64,000 nt of DNA from contig NZ_JBHLZU010000027.1 in the NCBI RefSeq assembly GCF_042429765.1, positions 310,001 through 374,000 on the forward strand, written 5' to 3'. The translations under genes were made by a program, and so were the position numbers. Numbering within the stretch: the first letter of the stretch is position 1; every line of letters begins with the position of its first letter. Positions 35,166 to 43,156 of the stretch are shown one piece after another. The notes beneath the pieces are model-generated. The model worked only from the letters and a program-made list of their open reading frames with translations. It was not told where the DNA came from and did not search any database. The stretch is from Allokutzneria oryzae (GTDB taxonomy: Bacteria; Actinomycetota; Actinomycetes; Mycobacteriales; Pseudonocardiaceae).

Positions 35166-36125
35166 GTGGCACGCGCGATCTACTTCGACCACGACGGCGC
35201 GCTGGACGACCTGCTGTCGTTGACCCTGCTCACCAGATATCGGGGGGTCTCGCTCAAGGGCGTCACGGTCACCCCGGCGGACTGCCTGATCGAGCCCGCC
35301 GTCTCGGTCACCCGCAAGATCCTGGACCTGGCGGGCGCGCAGCACGTCCCGGTCGCGGCGGGCACCCTGGCGGGCCCGAACCCGTTCCCCCTGGAGTGGC
35401 GGGTGGACGCGTTGCGCGCGGACGCGTTGCCAGTGCTCAACCAGCGCGCGGAGAACACGGCGCGGTTGTCGCCGCTGCCCGCGCACCTCCAGCTGGCCGA
35501 ATGGCTGAGCACCGCGCCGGAACCCGTGACACTGCTCATGATCGGGCCGTTGACCAACCTGGCCTGGTGCCTGCGGGAGCACCCGGAGGTCGAGTCGAAG
35601 ATCGCCGAGCTGGTCTTCATGGGCGGCGCGATCGACGTCGCGGGCAACGTGGACCGGCCCGGCCACGACGGCAGCGCGGAGTGGAACGTCTACTGGGACC
35701 CCGCCGCCGCCCGCCGCGTGTTCGAGTCGGAGATCCCGATCACGCTGTTCCCCTTGGACGCCACCGACCAGGTGCCGATCACCCCGGAGTTCGCGCGCTC
35801 CTTCGGCCGCCACTACGGCTCGCCGCTGAGCGACCTCGCGGGCTCACTGCTCGCCATGACCTTCGGCTGCTTCGAGACGACCGGGTTCTCCTACTGCTGC
35901 TGGGACAGCCTGACGACCTCCTACCTCGCGGAGCCCGACCTGTGCGAGTTCGAGGACGTCCGCTGCGTGGTGCTCACCGAAGGGGTGAGCCAGGGCCGTA
36001 CTGTTCGCGCCGACTCCGGTCGCCTGGTCAAGTGCGCCAAGAAGGTTGACGCGCAACGGTTCTACCGCCACTGCCTGGACGTGCTCGCGGAGTCAACGGG
36101 AACTCCGGCGTTCTCCACGCAGTGA
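35166..36125 (+). CDS. Inosine/uridine-preferring nucleoside hydrolase family protein
   Basis: The calcium-binding N-terminus is present as YFDHDGALDDLLSL (DxDxxxDD variant), with IGPLTNLA, VFMGGAIDVAGN and EWNVYWDPAAARRVF at the expected places; 319 aa is the usual length. The enzyme cleaves the N-glycosidic bond of ribonucleosides for salvage. In the family motif DTDPGxDD the second residue is usually T; His here (DHDGALDD) is a common actinobacterial variant. Start GTG 35166. The 3' end overlaps the convergent S41 peptidase gene by 64 nt. Confidence 0.88.
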   Translation: MARAIYFDHDGALDDLLSLTLLTRYRGVSLKGVTVTPADCLIEPAVSVTRKILDLAGAQHVPVAAGTLAGPNPFPLEWRVDALRADALPVLNQRAENTARLSPLPAHLQLAEWLSTAPEPVTLLMIGPLTNLAWCLREHPEVESKIAELVFMGGAIDVAGNVDRPGHDGSAEWNVYWDPAAARRVFESEIPITLFPLDATDQVPITPEFARSFGRHYGSPLSDLAGSLLAMTFGCFETTGFSYCCWDSLTTSYLAEPDLCEFEDVRCVVLTEGVSQGRTVRADSGRLVKCAKKVDAQRFYRHCLDVLAESTGTPAFSTQ

Positions 36126-37405
36126 CCGTTGCGGTCATAGGTCAGCACGGTGCTGATGGTGATGGACCACCCCGGCAGCAGCCTGACGACGCGGGGCCTT
36201 CCACTACCACCGCCGCTGGGCTCGCCGACCACGCGAACATGGTCGAGTCCTTGCAAGCCGAGCAGGAAGTCCTCACTCGCGGAGTACGTCATCGCGTCGG
36301 TGAGCACCGTCAGCCGTCCGTGCCACCGCGCTCCGTCCGCTGGGCACCCGATCATCGGCACCGGTTCGGAGAGCTTGTTGCCGATGCTGTAGCGCACTGA
36401 TCCGAGCAGGGTTTCCTCGTGCAGGAACCGATCCCGCGTCGCACGCGCCAGAACCACGTTCCCGCCGACATTGCCGCGAAGGTCGAGCGCCAGCTCCTCG
36501 CAGTCGGCCAGCTCGGCGAGCGCTTCGTCCAGCGCGTCGGCGATCCCGGCGCCGGCCACCCACTGCTTCAGCCGGACATGGCCAACGCCGTTCCGTCGGT
36601 GCCACGTCACCAAGTCCCCGTACGGCAGTCCGGTCGGTGCTTCGACCCACGTGACATCCGCACCGTCTGGCCCGAAAGCACGCCATTCGGCTTCGACATG
36701 AGCCTGACCGGAGAGCAGCCGCCTGCCGACGAGGTACGGGTGCATGTGCGGTGAAGCTCCCGTCCGTCGGGTCATCTCCTCGGCCCGCGGCGCGTGCAGC
36801 CGCCATCCGGGGCGAACTCCGGCCTCCCACGCGACGCTGCCCTCGGGAACCCTGACCAGTGTCGTCATCGATGCGGCGTAGGGGAGCGGCACGTGCCGTG
36901 GCGTGGAATGCACGGCGGTGTGCGCATCGCCGAGCTGCGCGACCCATTCCTGGCACACCGCGAGGGGATCATCCGCCGCCAGGACAAGCGGGGCGTAGTG
37001 GTCGCACAGCTTGTCCCAGTTCAAGCCCCGCAACGCGAACGCGGGATAGGTGAACCCGACCTCGTTGATGATCCGATCGACCGCTTCATCCAGGTCAGCC
37101 GCGTCGGAGGCGGAGGCGTCCGCGCCCGTCCGCAGCCACGTGTGCCGGAGGCTGAAGGTCTCCCACATCTCCTCGTGCGTACGCCCGACGGACTCGATCA
37201 GCTCGCTGTCACGCCGGAGAACCGCGGGGCCGTCGTGGTCGGGGTCGATGCGGCAGACCCACCGCGGCCCGACGCCGGAGTCCTTGCGCACCAATCGAAT
37301 CGACGTGTTCAGTTCCGCTTCGAGATTGGGCAGCTCTTCGCGGAGGAGCTTGGCGCGGTCATCGAACTCCTCGCCCTCGGGCCACACGAGATCCATGCGC
37401 CCCAT
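36062..37405 (-). CDS. S41-family (C-terminal processing-like) peptidase
   Basis: The product (447 aa) has no signal peptide. The S41 core is visible as LALDLRGNVGGN and the nucleophile segment LTDAMTYSASEDFLLGL, followed by VVGEPSGGGSGRP, which matches tail-specific/tricorn-like serine proteases. A PDZ-like part (EGSVAWEAGVRPGWRL) precedes it. The N-terminal ~150 residues are not recognised. Lack of export signals suggests a cytoplasmic peptidase. The 64-nt tail-to-tail overlap with the nucleoside hydrolase gene is long for this genome. The start at ATG 37405 has only weak ribosome-binding support. Confidence 0.8.
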   Translation of the reverse strand: MGRMDLVWPEGEEFDDRAKLLREELPNLEAELNTSIRLVRKDSGVGPRWVCRIDPDHDGPAVLRRDSELIESVGRTHEEMWETFSLRHTWLRTGADASASDAADLDEAVDRIINEVGFTYPAFALRGLNWDKLCDHYAPLVLAADDPLAVCQEWVAQLGDAHTAVHSTPRHVPLPYAASMTTLVRVPEGSVAWEAGVRPGWRLHAPRAEEMTRRTGASPHMHPYLVGRRLLSGQAHVEAEWRAFGPDGADVTWVEAPTGLPYGDLVTWHRRNGVGHVRLKQWVAGAGIADALDEALAELADCEELALDLRGNVGGNVVLARATRDRFLHEETLLGSVRYSIGNKLSEPVPMIGCPADGARWHGRLTVLTDAMTYSASEDFLLGLQGLDHVRVVGEPSGGGSGRPRVVRLLPGWSITISTVLTYDRNGHCVENAGVPVDSASTSRQWR

Positions 37406-37551
37406 TCTCCGCGATGGGCGGACCAGGCGCTCCGAGACCTACCTGTCAAGAGCACACCCCCCGATGTGCGGACAAGTTTGCCTACTGGAAACACGCGGCC
37501 ACCTCCGGATAACCCCTGGCTCCTAGCGTCCGGAGACGAAGGGGGTGTTCC

Positions 37552-39597
37552 GTGCCGACTCCGACGCACTGCCCGTACTGCGCGCTCCAGTGCGGGATGA
37601 CGATCCAGCCCGGCCCGGTCGTCGCGCCGAGGGACTTCCCCGTCAACCGGGGCGGCCTGTGTCAGAAGGGCTGGACCTCCGCGACGTTGCTCAGCACTCC
37701 TGACCGCCTCACCTCCCCGTTGGTACGACGGAACGGCACACTGGAACCGGTGTCGTGGACTGTGGCACTTGACCTTGTCGCGCAACGCCTCGCGGACCTG
37801 CGTGCGGAACACGGTCCGGACGCCGTCGCGGTTTTCGGCGGTGGTGGCCTGACCAACGAGAAGTCCTACCTGCTCGGCAAGTTCGCCAGGGTCGCGCTCG
37901 GTACTTCGCACATCGACTACAACGGTCGGTTCTGCATGTCCTCGGCCGCCGCGGCGGGCATGCGCGCGTTCGGAGTCGATCGGGGATTGCCTTTCCCGGT
38001 AACGGATCTCGCGGAAGCCGATGCGGTCCTGCTCGTGGGTGCCAACGTCGCCGAGACCATGCCGCCGTTCACCCAACACCTCCGCAGGGCGATCGACACG
38101 GGCGGACTCGTGGTCGTAGATCCCCGCCGCACGGCCACGGCGGATCAGGCCGCGGTGCACCTCGCCCCGGCCCCGGGAACGGATCTCGCTCTGGCACTCG
38201 GCCTTCTCCACGTCGCCGTGACCGACGGCTACTTGGACACCGAGTACCTCCGTGACCGCACATCGGGTTTCGCGGAGGCGTGGCAGGCCGCCGCGCGCTG
38301 GTGGCCCGAGCAGGTCGAGCGTGTCACCGGTGTTGCTGCGGCGGACCAACGGCGTGCCGTCGCCATGCTTGCCCGAGCTGCCAACGCGTATGTGCTCACC
38401 GCGCGTGGGACCGAGCAGCACGCGAGCGGCTCGGACACTGTGTCGGCGTGGATCAACCTCGCGCTCGCGCTGGGGTTGCCAGGGCGAAAGGGCTCCGGCT
38501 TCGGTTGCCTGACCGGACAGGGAAACGGTCAAGGCGGCCGGGAACACGGGCAGAAGGCCGACCAGCTCCCGGGTTACCGCAAGATCGACGACCCAGCGGC
38601 ACGAGAACATGTCGCCGGCGTGTGGGGAATCGACCCGAATTCCTTGCCGGGTCCGGGAAAGTCCGCCTACGAACTGCTGGACTCGCTCGGGTCAGGCCCG
38701 CGTGCCCTGATGGTGTTCGGCAGCAACGTCGTCGTGTCCGCACCACGCGCGTCGCATGTGTCGGATCGCTTGGCGGCGCTGGATTTCCTGGTGGTCGCCG
38801 ACTTCGTCCTGTCGGAAACAGCGTCGCTGGCCGATGTCGTGCTTCCGGTGACGCAATGGGCGGAAGAAGGCGGCACTATGACCAACCTGGAAGGACGAGT
38901 GCTGCTTCGCCGGCGCGCGATCGACCCACCGGCAGGAGTGCGCACTGATCTCGAAGTGCTGCACGAGCTGGCTGTTCGGCTTGGCCAACCAGCGGATCGC
39001 TTTCCCGCATCCGAGGAGACCGTGTTCGAGGAACTTCGCCGAGCCAGCGCGGGCGGTGTTGCGGACTACTCGGGTATCACCTACGAACGACTGCGTGCCG
39101 GTGAGGCGCTGCACTGGCCTTGTCCCGACGAGTCGCATCCGGGAACACCGCGCCTGTTTCTCGACCGCTTCGCGCATGTCGACGGTCGTGCTCGCCTGGT
39201 CCCCGTGGACCACCGAGGACCTGCGGAGCCTCCGGACGAGCAGTACCCGCTCCGCGCGACAACGGGAAGGGTGTTGCAGCACTACCAGTCCGGGGCGCAG
39301 ACGCGGCGGGTTCCGGAGCTGAACTCCGCCGTGCCCGGGGCTTTCGTCGAGGTTCATCCCGACACCGCCGGCCGAGCCGGGCTCTCCCAAGGGGATCTGG
39401 CTCGCGTCAGCTCACGGCGCGGGTCGGTGCTGGCCACCGTTCGCTGTGTTCCGGGAATGCGGATCGACACGGTGTTCCTGCCGTTCCACTTTCCAGGAGA
39501 GCAGCGAGCGAACCTGATCACCAACCCGGTGCTCGACCCGGTCAGCAGGATGCCCGAGTTCAAGGTGTGCGCTGTCAGACTGGAGGCGGTGACATGA
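37552..39597 (+). CDS. nasA: Assimilatory nitrate reductase catalytic subunit (molybdopterin/4Fe-4S)
   Basis: GTG 37552 follows GAAGGGGG. The [4Fe-4S] cysteines are Cys7, Cys10, Cys14 and Cys37 (HCPYCALQCGM...LCQKG). The molybdenum ligand is expected to be Cys128 in YNGRFCMSS, as in assimilatory (Nas) enzymes; no TGA is present. Bis-MGD-binding segments follow (GANVAETMPP, VVDPRRTATAD, GQGNGQGGREHGQKADQLPGYR), with the C-terminal cap domain (GRVLQHYQSGAQTRR). It reduces nitrate to nitrite in the cytoplasm. The stop overlaps the start of its flavoprotein partner by 4 nt, and narK/nirBD lie downstream. Confidence 0.93.
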   Translation: MPTPTHCPYCALQCGMTIQPGPVVAPRDFPVNRGGLCQKGWTSATLLSTPDRLTSPLVRRNGTLEPVSWTVALDLVAQRLADLRAEHGPDAVAVFGGGGLTNEKSYLLGKFARVALGTSHIDYNGRFCMSSAAAAGMRAFGVDRGLPFPVTDLAEADAVLLVGANVAETMPPFTQHLRRAIDTGGLVVVDPRRTATADQAAVHLAPAPGTDLALALGLLHVAVTDGYLDTEYLRDRTSGFAEAWQAAARWWPEQVERVTGVAAADQRRAVAMLARAANAYVLTARGTEQHASGSDTVSAWINLALALGLPGRKGSGFGCLTGQGNGQGGREHGQKADQLPGYRKIDDPAAREHVAGVWGIDPNSLPGPGKSAYELLDSLGSGPRALMVFGSNVVVSAPRASHVSDRLAALDFLVVADFVLSETASLADVVLPVTQWAEEGGTMTNLEGRVLLRRRAIDPPAGVRTDLEVLHELAVRLGQPADRFPASEETVFEELRRASAGGVADYSGITYERLRAGEALHWPCPDESHPGTPRLFLDRFAHVDGRARLVPVDHRGPAEPPDEQYPLRATTGRVLQHYQSGAQTRRVPELNSAVPGAFVEVHPDTAGRAGLSQGDLARVSSRRGSVLATVRCVPGMRIDTVFLPFHFPGEQRANLITNPVLDPVSRMPEFKVCAVRLEAVT

Positions 39598-41042
39598 GGC
39601 CGAGGCGAGTGGTCGTCGTGGGCTACGGCATGGCCGGTGCGCGGCTGGCCGAGGAGATCCGGCGACGTGACCCCGAGGCGGAGCGCGTCTCGTTGACGGT
39701 TCTGGGAGCTGAGCAGCACACCGCGTACAACAGGGTGCTGCTGTCCTCTGTGCTCGCGGGCTCGTTGGCGCCGGAGGCCGTCCAGCTGCGCTGCTCCGAG
39801 AATGTCGCTGTGCGCCTGGGCATTGGCGTGTCCACAGTGGATCGAGCGACGCGTGAGGTCGTGCTGGACGACGGTTCCGTGGTTCCTTACGACGCCCTGG
39901 TTCTCGCGACGGGAAGCGCTCCGTGGGTGCCACCGACCGAGGGGCTGCGCGGGGAGAACGAGGTGCTCGCGCCCGGTGTGCACACGTTCCGCACCCTGGA
40001 CGACTGCGAGCGGATCATGGCCGCGACGGCGCCCGGCTCCCCGGTGGCCGTGCTCGGCGGAGGACTGCTCGGCCTGGAAGCCGCGCGAGGCTTGGCGGGG
40101 CGCGGCAACCTGGTCACCGTCGTGCACCCGGTCGGCCACCTGATGGAACGGCAGCTCGACGCGTCCGCAGGTGCTGCCCTGGCGAAGTCCTTGGCGGCAC
40201 TGGGAATCGAGGTCCGGCTCGGAGTGCTGGCGACGCGCTACCTGCCCGGTGACGGGCTCAAGCTCGACGACGGCGGACACGTTCCCGCCGATCTCGTCGT
40301 GGTCTCGGCGGGAGTGCGACCGGAAGTCGGCCTCGCCCGCGACTGCGGGCTGGCGGTCGATCGCGGAGTCCTGGTGGACGACGCGCTGCGCACCAGTGAC
40401 CCCAGGGTTTTCGCGCTGGGCGACTGCGCCGAGCATTCCGGAACCGTCTCCGGTCTCGTGCAGTCGGCGTGGGATCAGGCCGCGGTCCTCGCTGACCTGC
40501 TCACCGGTGCGGACCCGAGCTCCCGTTATCGCGGCACCCCGGTGGTGACCAGGTTGAAGGCCCGCGACATCGACCTCGCGGCGCTCGGTGAGGTCCACAC
40601 CGAACCGGACGAGCCGGGCGCGGAGGTGCTGCGCCTGGAGGACCCGGCGCGCGGCCGCTACGCCAAGCTCGTGCTGCGCGAGGACCGGGTGACCGGCGCG
40701 ATCCTGCTCGGAGCGCCCGACGCGGCGGCGATGATCACCCAGCTCTACGACCGCGGCATCCCGGCGCCCGCCGACCGGCTGGCGTTGCTGCTCGGCAGGG
40801 CCCTGCCGTCGGCGGTGCCCGCCGGACCGGCGGATCTCCCGGCGAGCGCGGTGATCTGCCGGTGCAACACGGTCAGCAAGGGGCAGCTGGTCACCGCGTG
40901 GCGGGCGGGCGCGCGCAGCGCGGGAGCCCTCGCCGACGCGACCAGGGCCACCACGGGATGCGGCGGCTGCCGCGACGCGGTGTGCGGCCTGGTCGACTGG
41001 CTGGCGGCCCAGGAACCCCCACCCCGCGCCACAGCGGTCTAG
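39594..41042 (+). CDS. FAD/NAD(P)-dependent oxidoreductase with C-terminal BFD-like [2Fe-2S] domain (nitrate reductase electron donor)
   Basis: The 482-aa protein has an FAD-binding GYGMAGARLAEEI start, the NirB-like HTAYNRVLLSSVLAG segment, an NAD site VLGGGLLGLEAARGL (about residue 155) and FALGDCAEH, followed by a bacterioferritin-associated-ferredoxin-like domain with cysteines in ICRCNTVSKG and TTGCGGCRD. This is the architecture of the NasB/NasC-type electron-transfer subunit; lacking a siroheme domain, it cannot be a nitrite reductase itself. The 4-nt overlap with nasA supports a joint complex. Confidence 0.88.
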   Translation: MRPRRVVVVGYGMAGARLAEEIRRRDPEAERVSLTVLGAEQHTAYNRVLLSSVLAGSLAPEAVQLRCSENVAVRLGIGVSTVDRATREVVLDDGSVVPYDALVLATGSAPWVPPTEGLRGENEVLAPGVHTFRTLDDCERIMAATAPGSPVAVLGGGLLGLEAARGLAGRGNLVTVVHPVGHLMERQLDASAGAALAKSLAALGIEVRLGVLATRYLPGDGLKLDDGGHVPADLVVVSAGVRPEVGLARDCGLAVDRGVLVDDALRTSDPRVFALGDCAEHSGTVSGLVQSAWDQAAVLADLLTGADPSSRYRGTPVVTRLKARDIDLAALGEVHTEPDEPGAEVLRLEDPARGRYAKLVLREDRVTGAILLGAPDAAAMITQLYDRGIPAPADRLALLLGRALPSAVPAGPADLPASAVICRCNTVSKGQLVTAWRAGARSAGALADATRATTGCGGCRDAVCGLVDWLAAQEPPPRATAV

Positions 41043-41741
41043 CGAACCCCGCTATGAGTACGGAACGGGAAACCCGAGACACACCGATCCGATCATCCCG
41101 CCGCTCCCGCCTAGGTCGTGTCCTGCAAGTGGTAACACCACCTCACCACCCCCTGACACCCTCACCCCCGCGCACGCCCTTCTTTTCGCGTTTTGTCACC
41201 TTGATGCGAAATGGGAGCGCTCTTTTGCGCAATAAGGCTACATAACGCGAAAACCCCGTCCACGCCAGCCAGCCGGCGCGCATACCGGGACACGACCGAG
41301 AGGGACCCGCCCCGCAAGTCCCCCGGACGGCAGGACGACGGAGGCCGAGGCGCTGGAGACCTTGGGGGATCCAACCCCGACGACGTGTCGGACACCGCGA
41401 ATCGGGATGCCCTCACCACGCCACTTCACCGGCGGCGCGGCCCCACCACCCAGCTACACGACCCAGCACACGACCGCCCAGTCAGTCCACCGTCTTTCAT
41501 TCGCCCGCGCGCGAGGGGGAACCCCCTGATTCCACTTTTCCACGCACCACCGACAACGACGGCCGAAATCCGTGTCGCAGCCGGCGAGTTGTCCACATCG
41601 GGGTGCTCTGTCCACAGATCGCGATCGAGCTCACCGTGGCGGTTTTCGTTGTGTGAGGCTGATTTCTCGTGGCCGTCACAAGCGGCACCACATGGGTAAC
41701 GCCCGTTTTCTAGCGTCGGCACGGACACCGAGGGAGGTCGT
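41043..41741. other. 700-bp intergenic region upstream of narK
   Basis: No open frame here has actinomycete codon use. The stretch holds one copy of the palindromic element (41184-41252) and, nearest narK, a lower-GC part (about 41560-41740) that is probably the narK promoter, ending in GAGGGAGGTCGT before the ATG. Scattered GTCAC and GTAAC half-sites at 41675 and 41696 could belong to a GlnR-type box, but the spacing is 21 rather than 22, so I do not call one. Confidence 0.5.
41184..41252. repeat. Palindromic element, copy 5 (imperfect arms, 19-nt loop)
   Basis: Arms 41184-41208 (begin TTTCGCGTTTTGTCACC) and 41228-41252 pair with about five mismatches. The 19-nt loop is AAATGGGAGCGCTCTTTTG, matching the loops of the other copies in length and core. 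It lies 3' of the nitrate reductase partner gene. Confidence 0.8.
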
Positions 41742-43055
41742 ATGAGTGGTCGTTGGATCCAGCACTGGGAACCGGAGAACCCCGACTTCTGGGAGCGCAC
41801 CGGCCGGCGGGTGGCGCGGCGGAACCTGTGGTTCTCCATCCTCGCCGAGCACCTGGGCTTCTCGCTCTGGACCGTGTGGAGCGTGATCGTGGTCAGCCTG
41901 CCCGCCGCGGGGTTCCACTTCTCGGTCGACCAGCGGTTCTGGCTGGTCGCCGTGCCCAGTCTGCTCGGCGCGGCGCTGCGGCTGCCCTACACCTTCGCGG
42001 TTCCGCGCTTCGGCGGGCGCAACTGGACCGCGGTCAGCGCGGCGTTGCTCCTCGTGCCGTGCGGCCTGCTGATCTGGTGCGTGTCCGATCCGGGGACGCC
42101 GTTCGGGATGTTCCTGCTCGCGGCGGCGCTGGCCGGGATCGGCGGCGGCAACTTCGCGTCCTCGATGGCCAACATCTCCTACTTCTACCCGGAGTCGCGC
42201 AAGGGTCTCGCGCTCGGCCTGAACGCGGCGGGCGGCAACCTCGGAGTCGCGCTCGCGCAGCTGGTGGTGCCGGTGGTCATCTCCATGGGCACGGGCGTCC
42301 ACCTGGTCTACGCGGGGGTGTTCTACCTGCCGCTGATCGTGCTCGCCGCCGTGTGCGCCCTGCTGTTCATGGACAACCTGGAGGGGGCCAAGGCCGACTT
42401 CCGGTCCCAGGCGCTCGCGGCGACCCGGCCGCAGACGTGGGTGGTGTCGTTCCTCTACATCGGCACCTTCGGTTCGTTCATCGGCTTCTCCGGCGCGCTG
42501 CCGTTGCTGATCCAGACCCAGTTCCCCGAGGTCGACGGCAGTCACTACGCGTGGCTCGGCGCGGCGGTCGGTTCGCTCGCCCGGCCGCTCGGCGGCTGGC
42601 TCGCGGACCGGCTGGGCGGCGCGCGGGTGACCCAGTGGACGTTCCTCGCCATGGGCGCCGCGACCCTCCTGGTCGTCGGCGGGCTGCGCACCGGCAGCTT
42701 CGCGGTGTTCCTCGCCGCCTTCCTGCTGTTGTTCGTCACCAGCGGGGTCGGCAACGGCTCCACCTACCGGATGATCCCGGCGATCTTCGCCGCCCAGGCC
42801 GGATCGGCGGCCCAGGCGCGGGCCAGGCGTGAGGCGGCGGCCGCGATCGGCATCGCGGGGGCGGTGGGGGCCTTCGGCGGCTTCTTCGTCAGCCAGGGGT
42901 TCCGGATCTCCATCGTCACCACCGGTGGCATCACCGGCGCGCTGTACGGGTTCCTGGCCTTCTACCTGGTCTGCGTGGGCGTCACCTGGTGGTGCTACCT
43001 GCGCAGCCGGGTCCTGGTGAGGAGGGTGCCGAGCCTGGCATACGCGCGAGTGTGA
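41742..43055 (+). CDS. narK: Nitrate/nitrite transporter NarK (MFS)
   Basis: ATG 41742 with GAGGGAGGT 4 nt upstream. The product (437 aa) has 12 hydrophobic segments and both NNP-family nitrate signatures: AGIGGGNFASSMANISYFYP in helix 5 and the second glycine-rich one GVGNGSTYRMIP in the C-terminal half. The N-terminal WIQHWEPENPDFWERTGRRVARRNLWFS start is shared by actinobacterial NarK proteins. It imports nitrate and/or exports nitrite at the cytoplasmic membrane. It lies between the nitrate and nitrite reductase genes. Confidence 0.93.
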   Translation: MSGRWIQHWEPENPDFWERTGRRVARRNLWFSILAEHLGFSLWTVWSVIVVSLPAAGFHFSVDQRFWLVAVPSLLGAALRLPYTFAVPRFGGRNWTAVSAALLLVPCGLLIWCVSDPGTPFGMFLLAAALAGIGGGNFASSMANISYFYPESRKGLALGLNAAGGNLGVALAQLVVPVVISMGTGVHLVYAGVFYLPLIVLAAVCALLFMDNLEGAKADFRSQALAATRPQTWVVSFLYIGTFGSFIGFSGALPLLIQTQFPEVDGSHYAWLGAAVGSLARPLGGWLADRLGGARVTQWTFLAMGAATLLVVGGLRTGSFAVFLAAFLLLFVTSGVGNGSTYRMIPAIFAAQAGSAAQARARREAAAAIGIAGAVGAFGGFFVSQGFRISIVTTGGITGALYGFLAFYLVCVGVTWWCYLRSRVLVRRVPSLAYARV

Positions 43056-43156
43056 CGCGCGCCGGTTAACAGCGGCGTCACGTGCGGGAGAACAACGCGA
43101 AACCCGGGGCCACCACCATTGCCAGTGGGCCCCGACCGGACGGCGGGAGGGACAGG

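Noticed and set aside
37552..39597. Formate dehydrogenase / selenoprotein client of the sel island
   Set aside because: There is no in-frame TGA; the expected metal ligand is Cys128, and the neighbours (electron-transfer flavoprotein, narK, nirBD) fit nitrate assimilation.
41671..41705. GlnR operator upstream of narK
   Set aside because: GTCAC and GTAAC half-sites are present, but spacing is 21 instead of 22 and the intervening GaAAC-type half-sites are missing.
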